A stretch of 36,870 nucleotides of DNA. Source: Chloroflexota bacterium. GTDB lineage: Bacteria; Chloroflexota; Dormibacteria; CF-121. The stretch covers positions 1 to 36,870 of the forward strand of contig VBID01000129.1 of the NCBI GenBank assembly GCA_005880615.1, given 5' to 3'. A program made the translations under genes and the position numbers. Numbering within the stretch: the stretch's first letter is position 1; the number at the start of each line of letters is the position of its first letter. The notes beneath the pieces were generated by a model. That model had not been told where the DNA came from and made no database searches. It saw nothing but the letters and a program-made list of their open reading frames with translations. Below are positions 1 through 7,214 of this stretch, in pieces.

Positions 1-80
1 TCGACACCGAAGTCGTCTTCGGCTTCTGCGTCCTGATGGTGGTGCTCGCCTCCCTCACGCTGCGCCGTCGCGTAGCCTGA
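1..80 (+). CDS. C-terminal end of a membrane protein (partial)
   Basis: An open frame enters from the left edge in frame 3 and stops at TGA 78-80. It encodes 25 residues: a hydrophobic stretch (about VFGFCVLMVVLASLTL) followed by a short RRR tail. That pattern is typical of a last transmembrane helix with a positively charged cytoplasmic end, as in transporters and permeases. The family cannot be told from this fragment. The next gene starts 5 bases after the stop, so the two may be co-transcribed. Confidence 0.5.
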   Translation, partial: DTEVVFGFCVLMVVLASLTLRRRVA

Positions 81-85
81 GGGAG

Positions 86-538
86 ATGCGTAGCGTTGAC
101 GTCCGGCCGGCCTCCCGTGCGGACCGCCCCGCGCTGGTCGCCCTGATCCGCGCCTACCTCGATTTTTACAAGGCACCCCAGCCGGACGAGGTGCGCCTCC
201 ACGGTTTCCTCGACCAGCTGGAAGCCAACTCGACTCGGGGAGTCCAGCTGGTGGCCGAGCAGGACGGCAGCCTGGTCGGGTTTGCCAGCTTGTTCGCGTC
301 CTTTGACACGCTGGTCGCCGCCGAAATCCTGGTGATGAACGACCTGTTTGTCATGGAAGCCCAGCGCCGGCAGGGCGTCGGCCAGGCCCTCTTCGACGCC
401 AGCCGCCGCTACGCCCGAGACCATGGCTACGTCCGGCTTGACTGGGTTACGGCCACCGACAACCAGGTCGCGCGTCGCTTCTACGACCGGAACGGCGGGC
501 TGGCCGGCCCCTGGATCGCCTACAGCATTCTTCCGTAA
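86..538 (+). CDS. GNAT family N-acetyltransferase
   Basis: A 150-residue single-domain protein of usual GNAT length. It should transfer an acetyl group from acetyl-CoA to an amine; the substrate cannot be predicted. The acetyl-CoA pyrophosphate-binding motif is visible as RRQGVGQAL near residues 92-100, preceded by the beta4 strand (NDLFVMEA). The late motif-B region (DNQVARRFYDRNGG) near residues 125-138 is typical of the fold. The start is ATG 86. The purine run GGGAG directly abuts it, which is tight for a Shine-Dalgarno site, so the start could be slightly wrong. It lies just after the upstream membrane protein fragment and may share its transcript. Confidence 0.85.
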   Translation: MRSVDVRPASRADRPALVALIRAYLDFYKAPQPDEVRLHGFLDQLEANSTRGVQLVAEQDGSLVGFASLFASFDTLVAAEILVMNDLFVMEAQRRQGVGQALFDASRRYARDHGYVRLDWVTATDNQVARRFYDRNGGLAGPWIAYSILP

Positions 539-567
539 CCTTTCCAGTGGCAATCCGTATTACCGGC

Positions 568-738
568 ATGAACCCGCACGACGCGAAGGCGATGTTCGAA
601 CTGGAGCTGGAGCTGCACGACCTGGCCGCCGGACGGCGGCCGCGGATCACGACCGACGAGGTGATCGAGGTCGCCGCCGTCCTCAGCCTCCACCAGGGAG
701 ATCTCTGCAGTCTCCTTCACGCATGGCCGAGCCGCTAG
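568..738 (+). CDS. Small hypothetical protein
   Basis: An ORF of 56 residues from ATG 568; a GTG at 547 would add seven residues. It is acidic in its first half (repeated EL pairs) and then has an ITTDEVIEVAAVLSLH segment that looks like one amphipathic helix. No family is recognised and there is no clear ribosome binding site. It ends inside the next tiny ORF (start 723) with a 16-base overlap. The two may be one gene broken by a frameshift, or two coupled small genes. Codon use is compatible with coding, but support is weak. Confidence 0.35.
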   Translation: MNPHDAKAMFELELELHDLAAGRRPRITTDEVIEVAAVLSLHQGDLCSLLHAWPSR

Positions 739-866
739 CCGTCCGCCACGTCCTCGCCCTCTTCTCGCGGGACGCCAACGCCGAGGCGCACCTGGCCTTC
801 GCCGACGCGGAAGAATACCTCGCCCTGGTGACCTACCTGGTGTACTGCCCCAAAGGCCGGCGGTAG
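723..866 (+). CDS. Small hypothetical protein
   Basis: A 47-residue ORF from ATG 723 to TAG 866. It has a helical look (VRHVLALFSRDANAEAHLAF, then an EEYLALVTYLVY segment) and a basic end. It overlaps the previous small ORF by 16 bases in another frame and is followed at once by a strong GC-rich hairpin (871-891). That hairpin would suit the 3' end of a short transcript starting at the acetyltransferase. No homologous family is recognised. It may instead be the C-terminal part of a frameshifted gene that began at 568. Confidence 0.35.
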   Translation: MAEPLAVRHVLALFSRDANAEAHLAFADAEEYLALVTYLVYCPKGRR

Positions 867-870
867 GGGG

Positions 871-891
871 CCCCCTCCCTGCGGGAGGGGG
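871..891. terminator. GC-rich hairpin between convergent genes
   Basis: A perfect inverted repeat: nine-base arms CCCCCTCCC (871-879) and GGGAGGGGG (883-891) around a TGC loop. It lies between the end of the plus-strand small ORF (866) and the stop of the minus-strand HNH gene (899), so it could end transcription from both sides. There is no long T run. It resembles the other CCCTCCC/GGGAGGG elements in this window and may be a copy of that dispersed repeat. Confidence 0.6.
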
Positions 892-898
892 AATCAGC

Positions 899-2140
899 TC
901 AGGCCGCGCCGAATTCGTCAGGGGACCGGGCGCGCCCGAACATCCCGGGTCCGGGCGGCACGGTCAGCAGCCGGCCGTCACCCGTTCGGACCAACTGCCA
1001 TCGCCCCTCGTGGGCCATGGTGTGGTGGCGGTGGCACAAGAGCACCATGTTGTCCAGGTTGGTGTCTCCACCCTTGGCCCAGTGCAACAGGTGGTGGGCC
1101 GCCGTCCAGGAGGGCGGTCGATCACAACCGGGCCACTGACACTGCTTATCGCGCACGTCGAGCGCGCGCCGCCGGCTTCCGGAGACAACCCGCTTGGCCC
1201 GGCCGACGTCGATCACCACCGATTCCGAGCCCAGCACGACCCGGGTGACGGCGCTATCGCAGGCGAGGCGCTGCACCGTCTCGGCGGAGATCGGCAGCGT
1301 GAATTCCATCTCGCCGGCCGGAGACCCGCACAATCCCCGGAGCGTTTCGAGGGAGGTCGTGATCTGCACATGAGGCCGCTGGCCGCCTCGCCGCGGCAGC
1401 ACGCCCGCGTCCAGCCCATGGCTGGCCAGCTCGATCAGCGCGTCGGCCTGGCGCTGCTCGCGGGTCCGATCGTCCTCGGAGCCGCCCAGCCGGGCCAGGG
1501 GCTCGAGGGCGCTGCGCACAGTCGCGCCGGCGGCGGCGTCCAGCCAGCCGTCCAGCCCCAGGGACCCGTCCTCGTAGGTATTCAGGTTGAGCCGGCGAAA
1601 CCGGGCCGCGTCGGCCTGCTCGGCTGCCACACCCTCCGGATCCGCCGCATGCCGGACGTGCTGGCAGAAGTGCCAGAGGCGGCCGACGCTACTCTCGCGG
1701 GCCGCTTCCAGCACGAGGCTCTCGTCAAAGGGTTCATCTGGCTTCGAGGTGGCCACGGCATTGGCCGTGCGGGCGATCAATGACAGGTGCGCGAACCCGA
1801 TCTCGCCATCCGCGAGCGCCTGCGCGCTCTTCGGCAGGCTGGCCAGCTGCTCTCCCACGTTCACCCGGTCGGCTGCATGGCCCGCTCCCATCAGGCAGTT
1901 GTGCCGGATCCAGTCGATTGGGCTAACCGAGCCCTCCTCCTGGTACTCATCGGTCTTGGACCAGTTGCCGGCTACGATCGAGAAAGAGAGCTCCTGCAGA
2001 TCGGTGATATGCCGCTGCCGAGTCATTGCCTCGCGGCATCGCTCCTGCGGGAGGCTGGGTGCGAGCGCCAGGAGCCGTTTGGCAGTCGCCTCAGCCACAT
2101 CCAGTTGCCGGAAGTACTCCGTCCCCTCTTCCTCACTCAT
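899..2140 (-). CDS. DUF222 / HNH endonuclease (13E12-repeat type)
   Basis: A 413-residue protein with the two-part layout of the actinobacterial 13E12-repeat family: an alpha-helical DUF222 region (about residues 20-290) and a C-terminal HNH nuclease (about 335-385). The HNH zinc-finger-like residues are visible: CQWPGCDRP, then AAHHLLHWAKGG, then LDNMVLLCHRHH. The family is presumed to cut DNA; its cellular role is unsettled. A longer reading from ATG 2161 is possible. That codon lies inside the promoter/operator described below, so ATG 2140 (or GTG 2143) is the likely start. From there the transcript would be leaderless or nearly so. It is transcribed divergently from the two-component system. 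Confidence 0.85.
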   Translation of the reverse strand: MSEEEGTEYFRQLDVAEATAKRLLALAPSLPQERCREAMTRQRHITDLQELSFSIVAGNWSKTDEYQEEGSVSPIDWIRHNCLMGAGHAADRVNVGEQLASLPKSAQALADGEIGFAHLSLIARTANAVATSKPDEPFDESLVLEAARESSVGRLWHFCQHVRHAADPEGVAAEQADAARFRRLNLNTYEDGSLGLDGWLDAAAGATVRSALEPLARLGGSEDDRTREQRQADALIELASHGLDAGVLPRRGGQRPHVQITTSLETLRGLCGSPAGEMEFTLPISAETVQRLACDSAVTRVVLGSESVVIDVGRAKRVVSGSRRRALDVRDKQCQWPGCDRPPSWTAAHHLLHWAKGGDTNLDNMVLLCHRHHTMAHEGRWQLVRTGDGRLLTVPPGPGMFGRARSPDEFGAA

Positions 2141-2148
2141 CACTCGCC

Positions 2149-2177
2149 AATATACAAACATTTGTTCGTTATGTCAA
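2149..2177 (-). promoter_or_regulatory. Sigma70-type promoter of the HNH gene
   Basis: Reading the minus strand: TTGACA (2177-2172), a spacer of exactly 17 bases (2171-2155), then TATATT (2154-2149). The -35 is perfect and the -10 is one base off consensus. The expected transcription start is about 2141-2143, at or just before the GTG/ATG codons of the HNH gene, which implies leaderless translation. This fixes the start of the downstream gene better than the ORF length does. Confidence 0.75.
2155..2168 (-). promoter_or_regulatory. LexA/SOS-box-like operator
   Basis: On the minus strand the promoter spacer contains CGAACAAATGTTTG. This fits the Gram-positive SOS-box consensus CGAACRNRYGTTYC at 13 of 14 positions, the last base differing. 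It lies between the -35 and -10 hexamers, where a bound repressor would block RNA polymerase. In mycobacteria several 13E12-repeat genes are LexA-controlled, which agrees with the gene type. That LexA acts here is an inference; no lexA gene is in the window. Confidence 0.65.
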
Positions 2178-2292
2178 GCGCGATACCACCAAACTGCGGT
2201 CATCGGCGGGAGCCTCTTCCTCCCGGCCCGGGTGAGCCGCTTCATGCCAGCGTCACACTGGCTGCGTAGGCTTTTGCGAAGAGGACACCGAA

Positions 2293-2997
2293 TTGACAGC
2301 CGCTCCGATCCTGGTGGTGGACGACGATCCGAAGATCGTGACGCTGGTTCGCACCTATTTGGAGCGGGAGGGATTTCCGGTGGTGACGGCGGGCGATGGC
2401 CGGGCAGCGCTGGCAGCCGTCGGAGCGTCGCCGCCGCGGCTGATCGTGCTGGACCTGATGCTGCCCGAGCTCGACGGGCTCGCCCTGATGCGAATCGTGC
2501 GCGAGCGCTCCGAGATCCCGATCGTTATCCTCTCGGCGCGGGGATCGGCGGCCGACCGCGTCTACGGCATCCATGAGGGCGCCGACGACTACCTGGTCAA
2601 GCCTTTCTCCCCCGCCGAACTGGTGGTCCGGGTCAAGGCCGTCCTGCGGCGGACCGAGCGGGCGCCCGGACGACCGACGGATCGCGGCATCATCCGGCAT
2701 GGCGACCTGGCGATCGACCTCGACCGACTCGAAGTGCGCCGCGGCGATCAGATCATTCCCCTGACCGCGGCCGAGTTCCGGCTGCTGACGGCACTGGTGC
2801 AGACGGGAGGCCGAGTCCTGACCCGCCAGGTCTTGCTCGATGCGCTCTACGGGCCGGTGCAGGGCGACGCGCTGGAGCGGACCATCGATGTGCACGTCGG
2901 CCGCCTCCGGGAGAAGCTCGGGGAGGCGGTGGATCACCCTCGCTACATCGCCACGGTGCGGGGAGCCGGATACCGGGCGGTGGACGGCACGAGCTGA
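2293..2997 (+). CDS. OmpR/PhoB-family response regulator
   Basis: A 234-residue DNA-binding response regulator of normal family length. The receiver domain (about residues 5-117) shows the acidic pocket D10-D11-D12, the phosphoacceptor D54 in VLDLMLPELDG, and the conserved lysine in DYLVKPFSP near residue 104. The C-terminal winged-helix effector domain (about 135-230) shows LTAAEFRLL and the end motif VRGAGYR. The start is TTG 2293, preceded by GAGGA eight bases upstream. The histidine kinase starts one base after its stop, so the two form an operon and a cognate pair. The signal and target genes are unknown. Confidence 0.92.
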   Translation: MTAAPILVVDDDPKIVTLVRTYLEREGFPVVTAGDGRAALAAVGASPPRLIVLDLMLPELDGLALMRIVRERSEIPIVILSARGSAADRVYGIHEGADDYLVKPFSPAELVVRVKAVLRRTERAPGRPTDRGIIRHGDLAIDLDRLEVRRGDQIIPLTAAEFRLLTALVQTGGRVLTRQVLLDALYGPVQGDALERTIDVHVGRLREKLGEAVDHPRYIATVRGAGYRAVDGTS

Positions 2998-2998
2998 G

Positions 2999-4090
2999 AT
3001 GACCGGTATGGATCGATCCGCGTGGTGGCGGCCGCGAGGGATCGCCGTTCGGGTGGCAGGGCTGTCCCTGCTGGTTACGGGCGTGGCCGTGGCGGTGATC
3101 GCGGTCGGCGTCCTTGGGGTGGCCCAGACGACGTTCACCCGGCTGATGGCGCAGGCCGGTCAGTCGGCCGCCACGGCGCACGACATGTTCGACCACAGCG
3201 TGGTGGCGGTCTTCACCGTTGCCGGGCTGATTGCGGCGGTCGTCAGCGGGCTGCTCGCGTCGCTCCTGGCGATCCGGCTGGCCCGGCCGCTGAAGGAGAT
3301 CGCGGGGGCCGCTCGCCGAGTCGCTCGCGGTGAATACCAGGTCCGGGTGCAAAGGGCCGGCCCGGACGAAATGACGTCCCTGGCGGACTCGTTCAACCAG
3401 ATGGCCGAAAGCCTCCAGCAGCAGGAGCACATGCGGCGTGAGTTCATCGTCAACGCCGCCCACGAGCTGAACACGCCCCTCACCAACCTGCAGGGTTACC
3501 TCGAGGCGCTGCGCGACGGAGTGATCGCCCCCAGCAGCGAACAGTTCCAGTCCCTCCATGAAGAAGTCAATCGGCTGGTGCGCTTGTCGCAGTCGCTCCA
3601 TTCGCTGGCGCTCGACACCGGCCCAGCCAGTGAGAGCGCTCTGCAGGCGGTCGACCTCGTCCCAGCGGTGCGCGCGGCCCTCGAGCTGGTTCGCCCAGCC
3701 TTTGACGGAAAGGCCATCCGGGTGGATCTCCAGCTCCCCGACCGGCTACCGGCGCGCGCGGAACCCGATCGGCTGGCGCAGGTGCTCGCCAACCTGCTCC
3801 AGAACGCGTCGCGCTACACCCCTGACGGCGGCGTCGTGACCGTCGCGGCCGAGGCCGGGCGAAGCGATGTCCTGGTGAGTGTGAGCAATACGGGTGACGG
3901 GATTCCGCAGCAAGATCTGCCCCACATCTTCGAGCGCTTCTACCGGGTCGAAAAGTCCCGGGATCGCGCCCGCGGCGGCGCCGGCATCGGCCTGGCCATC
4001 GTGAAACAGCTGGTCGAGGCCACCGGCGGGCGGGTGGGCGCGGAATCGCAGGCGGGCGTGACCAGGTTCTGGTTCAGCCTTCCGGCGTAA
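2999..4090 (+). CDS. Membrane sensor histidine kinase (HAMP-HisKA-HATPase)
   Basis: A 363-residue kinase partner of the preceding regulator. There are two membrane segments (about residues 20-42 and 68-92) with only a short extracytoplasmic loop of about 25 residues between them, so sensing is probably within the membrane or through a partner. Next come a HAMP linker (about 90-142) and the HisKA helix with phospho-acceptor H155 in AAHELNTPL. The ATPase domain shows its N box (NLLQNASRYTPDGG), G1 (NTGDGIPQQDL), F box (IFERFYRVE) and G2 (GGAGIGLAIV). The start is ATG 2999; ATG 3008 is an alternative. Confidence 0.92.
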   Translation: MTGMDRSAWWRPRGIAVRVAGLSLLVTGVAVAVIAVGVLGVAQTTFTRLMAQAGQSAATAHDMFDHSVVAVFTVAGLIAAVVSGLLASLLAIRLARPLKEIAGAARRVARGEYQVRVQRAGPDEMTSLADSFNQMAESLQQQEHMRREFIVNAAHELNTPLTNLQGYLEALRDGVIAPSSEQFQSLHEEVNRLVRLSQSLHSLALDTGPASESALQAVDLVPAVRAALELVRPAFDGKAIRVDLQLPDRLPARAEPDRLAQVLANLLQNASRYTPDGGVVTVAAEAGRSDVLVSVSNTGDGIPQQDLPHIFERFYRVEKSRDRARGGAGIGLAIVKQLVEATGGRVGAESQAGVTRFWFSLPA

Positions 4091-4156
4091 CCGGCACCGG
4101 AGGGTGTTCGCCACGGCAAGGGATGCACACGGGTCGAGCGCGGTAAGGTAACGGAG

Positions 4157-4942
4157 GTGGAAGCCCAACCCAGCCGGCTCGCTCAGGCACGGAGCTGGTA
4201 CCTGCAGGCGGTCGACGCCATCCCACCCGATGGCTGGAGCAAAGCCACGCTCTGCGAGGGCTGGACGGCGGCCAATGTCGTCGCCCACGTGGTCACCGGC
4301 GACCAGCTGATCCGCGGACTCGTGTGGGACGCCACCGGGAAGAATCGCGGCGGTCAGGATCTGCCGGTCGATTTCGCGGATCGCCAGCGGCGATTCCAGG
4401 CGGTGTCGACCTGGGAGCCGGCGAAGCTCAAGGAGACCGCCCGGAGCGAGTCCGAGCAGACGGTCGCGGCCATCGCCGAAGCGCTCCAGCACGCCCCCGA
4501 GGCGATCGTCACGATGCCAATCGGCCCGGCGCCGATGCCCGTCCTGCGCAGCATGCGGCTGAACGAGTACATCATTCACGGGCATGACCTGGGGCCCGCG
4601 ATCGGGCGGTCGATCGCGACCCCCGACTGGTTCTTTGATCGGGCGTTGGGGGATGCCGTGAACAGGATGACGCGGCTGCACCCGCGGTCGCCGCACAAGG
4701 GCAAGTCGGCCAGCTTTCACATCCACCGCACCGACGGCGAGGGTGAATGGATCCTGCGGGCCGAGAGCGGCGAGGCGGTGGCGGAGTCCGGTCATGGCAA
4801 GGCCGACGTGGCCATGCGGGGACCCGCCGAAGGCCTCTACTGGGTGCTGATGGGTCGCGGCAAGCCAGCGGAGCACGGTGTCGAGGTGCACGGCGACCCG
4901 GCAATGGCGGCTGCCTTCAAGGAGTGGTTCCCCGGCCCGTAG
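4157..4942 (+). CDS. Maleylpyruvate isomerase-like (DinB fold) protein with SCP2-like C-terminus
   Basis: A 261-residue protein of the TIGR03083 / MDMPI type, whose characterised members are metal- and mycothiol-dependent transferases or isomerases. The N-terminal DinB-like helical bundle (about residues 8-150) carries candidate metal ligands in AHVVTGD and in the helix EYIIHGHDLG. The C-terminal part (about 160-255) fits the small SCP2-like domain often fused to this family: GKADVAMRGPAEGLYWVLMGR, then GVEVHGDPAMAAAF. The start is GTG 4157 with GGAG just upstream. The substrate is unknown. If the host makes mycothiol, that would be the likely cofactor. Confidence 0.8.
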   Translation: MEAQPSRLAQARSWYLQAVDAIPPDGWSKATLCEGWTAANVVAHVVTGDQLIRGLVWDATGKNRGGQDLPVDFADRQRRFQAVSTWEPAKLKETARSESEQTVAAIAEALQHAPEAIVTMPIGPAPMPVLRSMRLNEYIIHGHDLGPAIGRSIATPDWFFDRALGDAVNRMTRLHPRSPHKGKSASFHIHRTDGEGEWILRAESGEAVAESGHGKADVAMRGPAEGLYWVLMGRGKPAEHGVEVHGDPAMAAAFKEWFPGP

Positions 4943-5414
4943 CCGGAGTCCCACCACCACGAGCACCTGGGCCGCCCTGATCGCTGCCGAGCCGGATTTC
5001 GCCGCCCGCGTCCGGCGGGTGTTTGACCACCGCCGCCACAAAACGCTGGCGACACTACGCCAGGACGGCGCTCCCCGAATAAGCGGGATCGAGCTCGAGT
5101 TTGTCGATGGCGACGTCGTCATGGGGATGATGCCCGGCTCGGTCAAGGCGGCCGACTTGCGGCGCGATGCGCGGATGGTGATCCATGCAGCCTCCGACGA
5201 CCCGCCCACGGAGGATGCCAGTGCCTGGCTGGGCGATGCCAAGATCGCTGGTCGCGCCGTCGAGGTCGCCGGCGAGTCATCGGGTCTGCCGTCCAACCGG
5301 TTTCGGATCGACATCTCCGAGGTTGTGCTGACGCGGGTTGGCCAGCCCGCCGATCATCTTCTCATCGAGTCATGGCATCCGGGCCGCGGACTGGAACGCC
5401 GGACGCGCCGCTGA
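4878..5414 (+). CDS. PPOX-fold (pyridoxamine 5'-phosphate oxidase-like) protein
   Basis: The split-barrel flavin-binding fold is recognisable: HKTLATLRQDGAPRISG is the first strand pair, then GDVVMGMMPGSVKAADLRRDARM, then the WLGDAKIAGRAVEV strand. It probably binds FMN, F420 or heme; the reaction is unknown. Homology starts near the TSTWAALIAAEPDF stretch (about base 4962). No ATG, GTG or TTG lies in frame between there and ATG 4878, so the start is placed at 4878, overlapping the previous gene by 65 bases. GTG 5019 is the next option but would remove the first helix. The 3' end overlaps the next gene. Confidence 0.75.
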   Translation: MSRCTATRQWRLPSRSGSPARSRSPTTTSTWAALIAAEPDFAARVRRVFDHRRHKTLATLRQDGAPRISGIELEFVDGDVVMGMMPGSVKAADLRRDARMVIHAASDDPPTEDASAWLGDAKIAGRAVEVAGESSGLPSNRFRIDISEVVLTRVGQPADHLLIESWHPGRGLERRTRR

Positions 5415-6577
5415 CCACGCGCTTTCGGGTCGGCCCAATCCTCGCAGCGCTGATCCTTTCCAGTGTTGCCTGCACCGCCTCTCCGGGACCGCCGGTCGCA
5501 TCGACCCTCACCCCAACGTCGCCACCATCGTGCGCCGACCAGGTGCTGGCGACCATGAGTGACGACCAACGGGTGGGGCAGCTCTTCCTGCTCGGGCTCG
5601 CCGGCAACGAGCTCGGACCGGACGAGATCCACGCCATCCAGGCCGAGCACGTGGGCTCGGTGTGGTTCGTCGAGCAGAGCAGCGTCGGCGTCGCGGGCAT
5701 CCGCGCTGTCACCGACGCCGTCCAGGCGCAGGCGTCGGCGGCGTCTACCGCGAAGGTGCGCTTCTTCGTGGCGGCCAACCAGGAGGGTGGGATCATTCAG
5801 GCGCTCCACGGGCCCGGCTTCTCAGAGATGCCGAGTGCCACCACCCAGGGCACCTTCGGCCTACAGACCCTGCAGGACGATGCCGCGAGCTGGGGCGTGC
5901 AGCTGCGGGCCGCCGGCGTCAACCTGAACTTCGCGCCGGTAATGGACGTGGTGCCGCCTGGCGGCGATGACACGAACCAACCGATCGGCGTACTGCATCG
6001 GGAGTATGGCCATGACCCGGGAACCGCAGGCGCTCACGGCGTGGCGTTCCTTCGTGGCGTGCGCCAGGCGGGCATCGAGGGCACACTCAAGCACTTCCCC
6101 GGGCTCGGTCGCGTCCAGGGCAACACCGACGTCACGGCCGGCGTGGTGGACACGGTCACTACCGCGAACGACCCATACCTGCAGTCGTTCGCCCAGGGGA
6201 TTGCGGCAGGCGCCGACCTGGTCATGGTGGCGCTGGCGACCTATACCCAGATCGACCCCAACCACCTGGCGGCCTTCTCCCCCACCGTCATGCGGCTGCT
6301 GCGGCGAACCTACGGGTTCACTGGCGTCATCGTGTCCGACGACCTGGGCGCCACTGCGGCGGTGGCGGATATCCCACCGGCGACGCGCGCCAACAATTTC
6401 CTCGACGCGGGCGGCGACCTGATCATTTCCAAGACGGCTGCGGCCACCGACGCCATGATCGCCGGCCTGCAGGCCCGCATCCGAGCTGACCCCACCTTCC
6501 ACAGACGCGTGATGGAGTCGGCCCGCCGCATCCTTTCCGTCAAAGCGCGCTGGGGTCTGCTTCCCTGCGCACCCTGA
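5372..6577 (+). CDS. Glycoside hydrolase family 3 protein, NagZ-like, probable lipoprotein
   Basis: A 401-residue GH3 catalytic barrel. An N-terminal signal (about residues 17-34) ends at C34 in ILSSVACT, an imperfect lipobox, so it is probably exported and anchored. GH3 landmarks: KHFPG (K240-H241), GNTD near 250-253, and the nucleophile region VSDDLGA (D323). Two departures from NagZ: the usual DQEGG reads NQEGG (N136), and the Asp-His dyad region after KHFPGHG is replaced by LGRVQGNTDVTAG. Substrate preference or even activity may therefore differ from beta-N-acetylglucosaminidase. It starts inside the previous gene; ATG 5372 is the only start that keeps the whole signal peptide. Confidence 0.82.
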   Translation: MASGPRTGTPDAPLTTRFRVGPILAALILSSVACTASPGPPVASTLTPTSPPSCADQVLATMSDDQRVGQLFLLGLAGNELGPDEIHAIQAEHVGSVWFVEQSSVGVAGIRAVTDAVQAQASAASTAKVRFFVAANQEGGIIQALHGPGFSEMPSATTQGTFGLQTLQDDAASWGVQLRAAGVNLNFAPVMDVVPPGGDDTNQPIGVLHREYGHDPGTAGAHGVAFLRGVRQAGIEGTLKHFPGLGRVQGNTDVTAGVVDTVTTANDPYLQSFAQGIAAGADLVMVALATYTQIDPNHLAAFSPTVMRLLRRTYGFTGVIVSDDLGATAAVADIPPATRANNFLDAGGDLIISKTAAATDAMIAGLQARIRADPTFHRRVMESARRILSVKARWGLLPCAP

Positions 6578-6808
6578 TCCCCTCCGCCACCCTCTGCCGT
6601 GCCGCCAGGGGGAATCGCCATGGATTTACCAAAACTCAACAGATATGCAGTCGGGCTACATGACTAGGTCGAACGCCCTACCCCAGTTGGACCCGATCCC
6701 GGCACAAATATCCCCCTTCCGACCGATTGGCGGCGCGGCTATCAGAGCTTAGGCTGCACGTCGCTGGGGGGCGCATGCGAATAGGTCTCCGCCCCGTTGT
6801 TTAAGGCG
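6578..6808. other. Intergenic stretch with lower GC
   Basis: About 230 bases without a credible gene. The middle part (about 6618-6720) is visibly richer in A and T than the surrounding DNA. The first 40 bases hold a C-rich/G-rich stretch (CCCCTCCGCC ... CAGGGGGAATC) that faintly resembles the dispersed hairpin elements. No convincing promoter hexamer pair or RNA fold was found. It presumably carries the promoter of the orphan gene at 6809. Confidence 0.4.
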
Positions 6809-7165
6809 ATGAGAGAGAACCTAGAGATCAGGACGGGCGAGGACTACCGGGTGCGGGTCTGGCAATTTCCGGCCGTCATCCGGGTGCGGTGGGTCGAGTA
6901 CCATCCCGTGTTCGGAACCATCGTGAGCTACCGGTTCGTTGGCGAGTCGGGAGCCACCTTCGGCTCCGAACGCTGTTGGCCGATCGCCTGGTTCCAGGAC
7001 TTCGAAATACCAATTCCCCTGGTGTACAGAGGTGCCCAGGCCGAAAGTCTACTGACCGAACTGAATCGCGACATCCTGGCGGGGTGGTGGGGGGACCTCC
7101 AGGGTTCCCGGGCGGTGCCCCAATGGATCGTGCGAGAGGAGCGGGGCAATGACTACCAGGGCTGA
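6809..7165 (+). CDS. Hypothetical protein, no recognised family
   Basis: A 118-residue, tryptophan- and aromatic-rich protein (WQFP, WVEYHP, CWPIAWFQDF, GWWGDL, PQWIV). The alternating pattern in the first half suggests beta strands, with one helix (AESLLTELNRDILAGWW) near residues 80-96. There is no signal peptide, membrane segment or known motif. ATG 6809 is chosen over TTG 6797 because AAGG lies five bases upstream. The gene stands alone between a lower-GC spacer and a structured convergent terminator, and its GC seems a little below its neighbours. It could be a recent acquisition. Confidence 0.6.
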   Translation: MRENLEIRTGEDYRVRVWQFPAVIRVRWVEYHPVFGTIVSYRFVGESGATFGSERCWPIAWFQDFEIPIPLVYRGAQAESLLTELNRDILAGWWGDLQGSRAVPQWIVREERGNDYQG

Positions 7166-7213
7166 GACCACGGTCACCGCCATGCCCTTACCGCTGTTAG
7201 CGGCGTTGGTCTC
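7164..7213. terminator. Branched inverted repeat between convergent genes
   Basis: Outer arms GAGACCA (7164-7170) and TGGTCTC (7207-7213) pair perfectly over seven bases. They enclose a second hairpin, CCGCT-GTT-AGCGG (7191-7203), and a short CGGT/ACCG arm (about 7172-7179). The element fills the whole gap between the orphan gene (stop 7163-7165) and the minus-strand amidohydrolase (stop at 7215). A bidirectional terminator is the simplest reading. There is no T tract. Confidence 0.5.
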
Positions 7214-7214
7214 C

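Noticed and set aside
2141-2161. ATG 2161 as the start of the HNH protein
   Set aside because: It lies inside the promoter spacer and SOS-like box; transcription is expected to begin about 20 bases later.
2242-3601. Minus-strand frames over the two-component genes
   Set aside because: Antisense to a response regulator and kinase with all motifs; low-complexity shadow translation.
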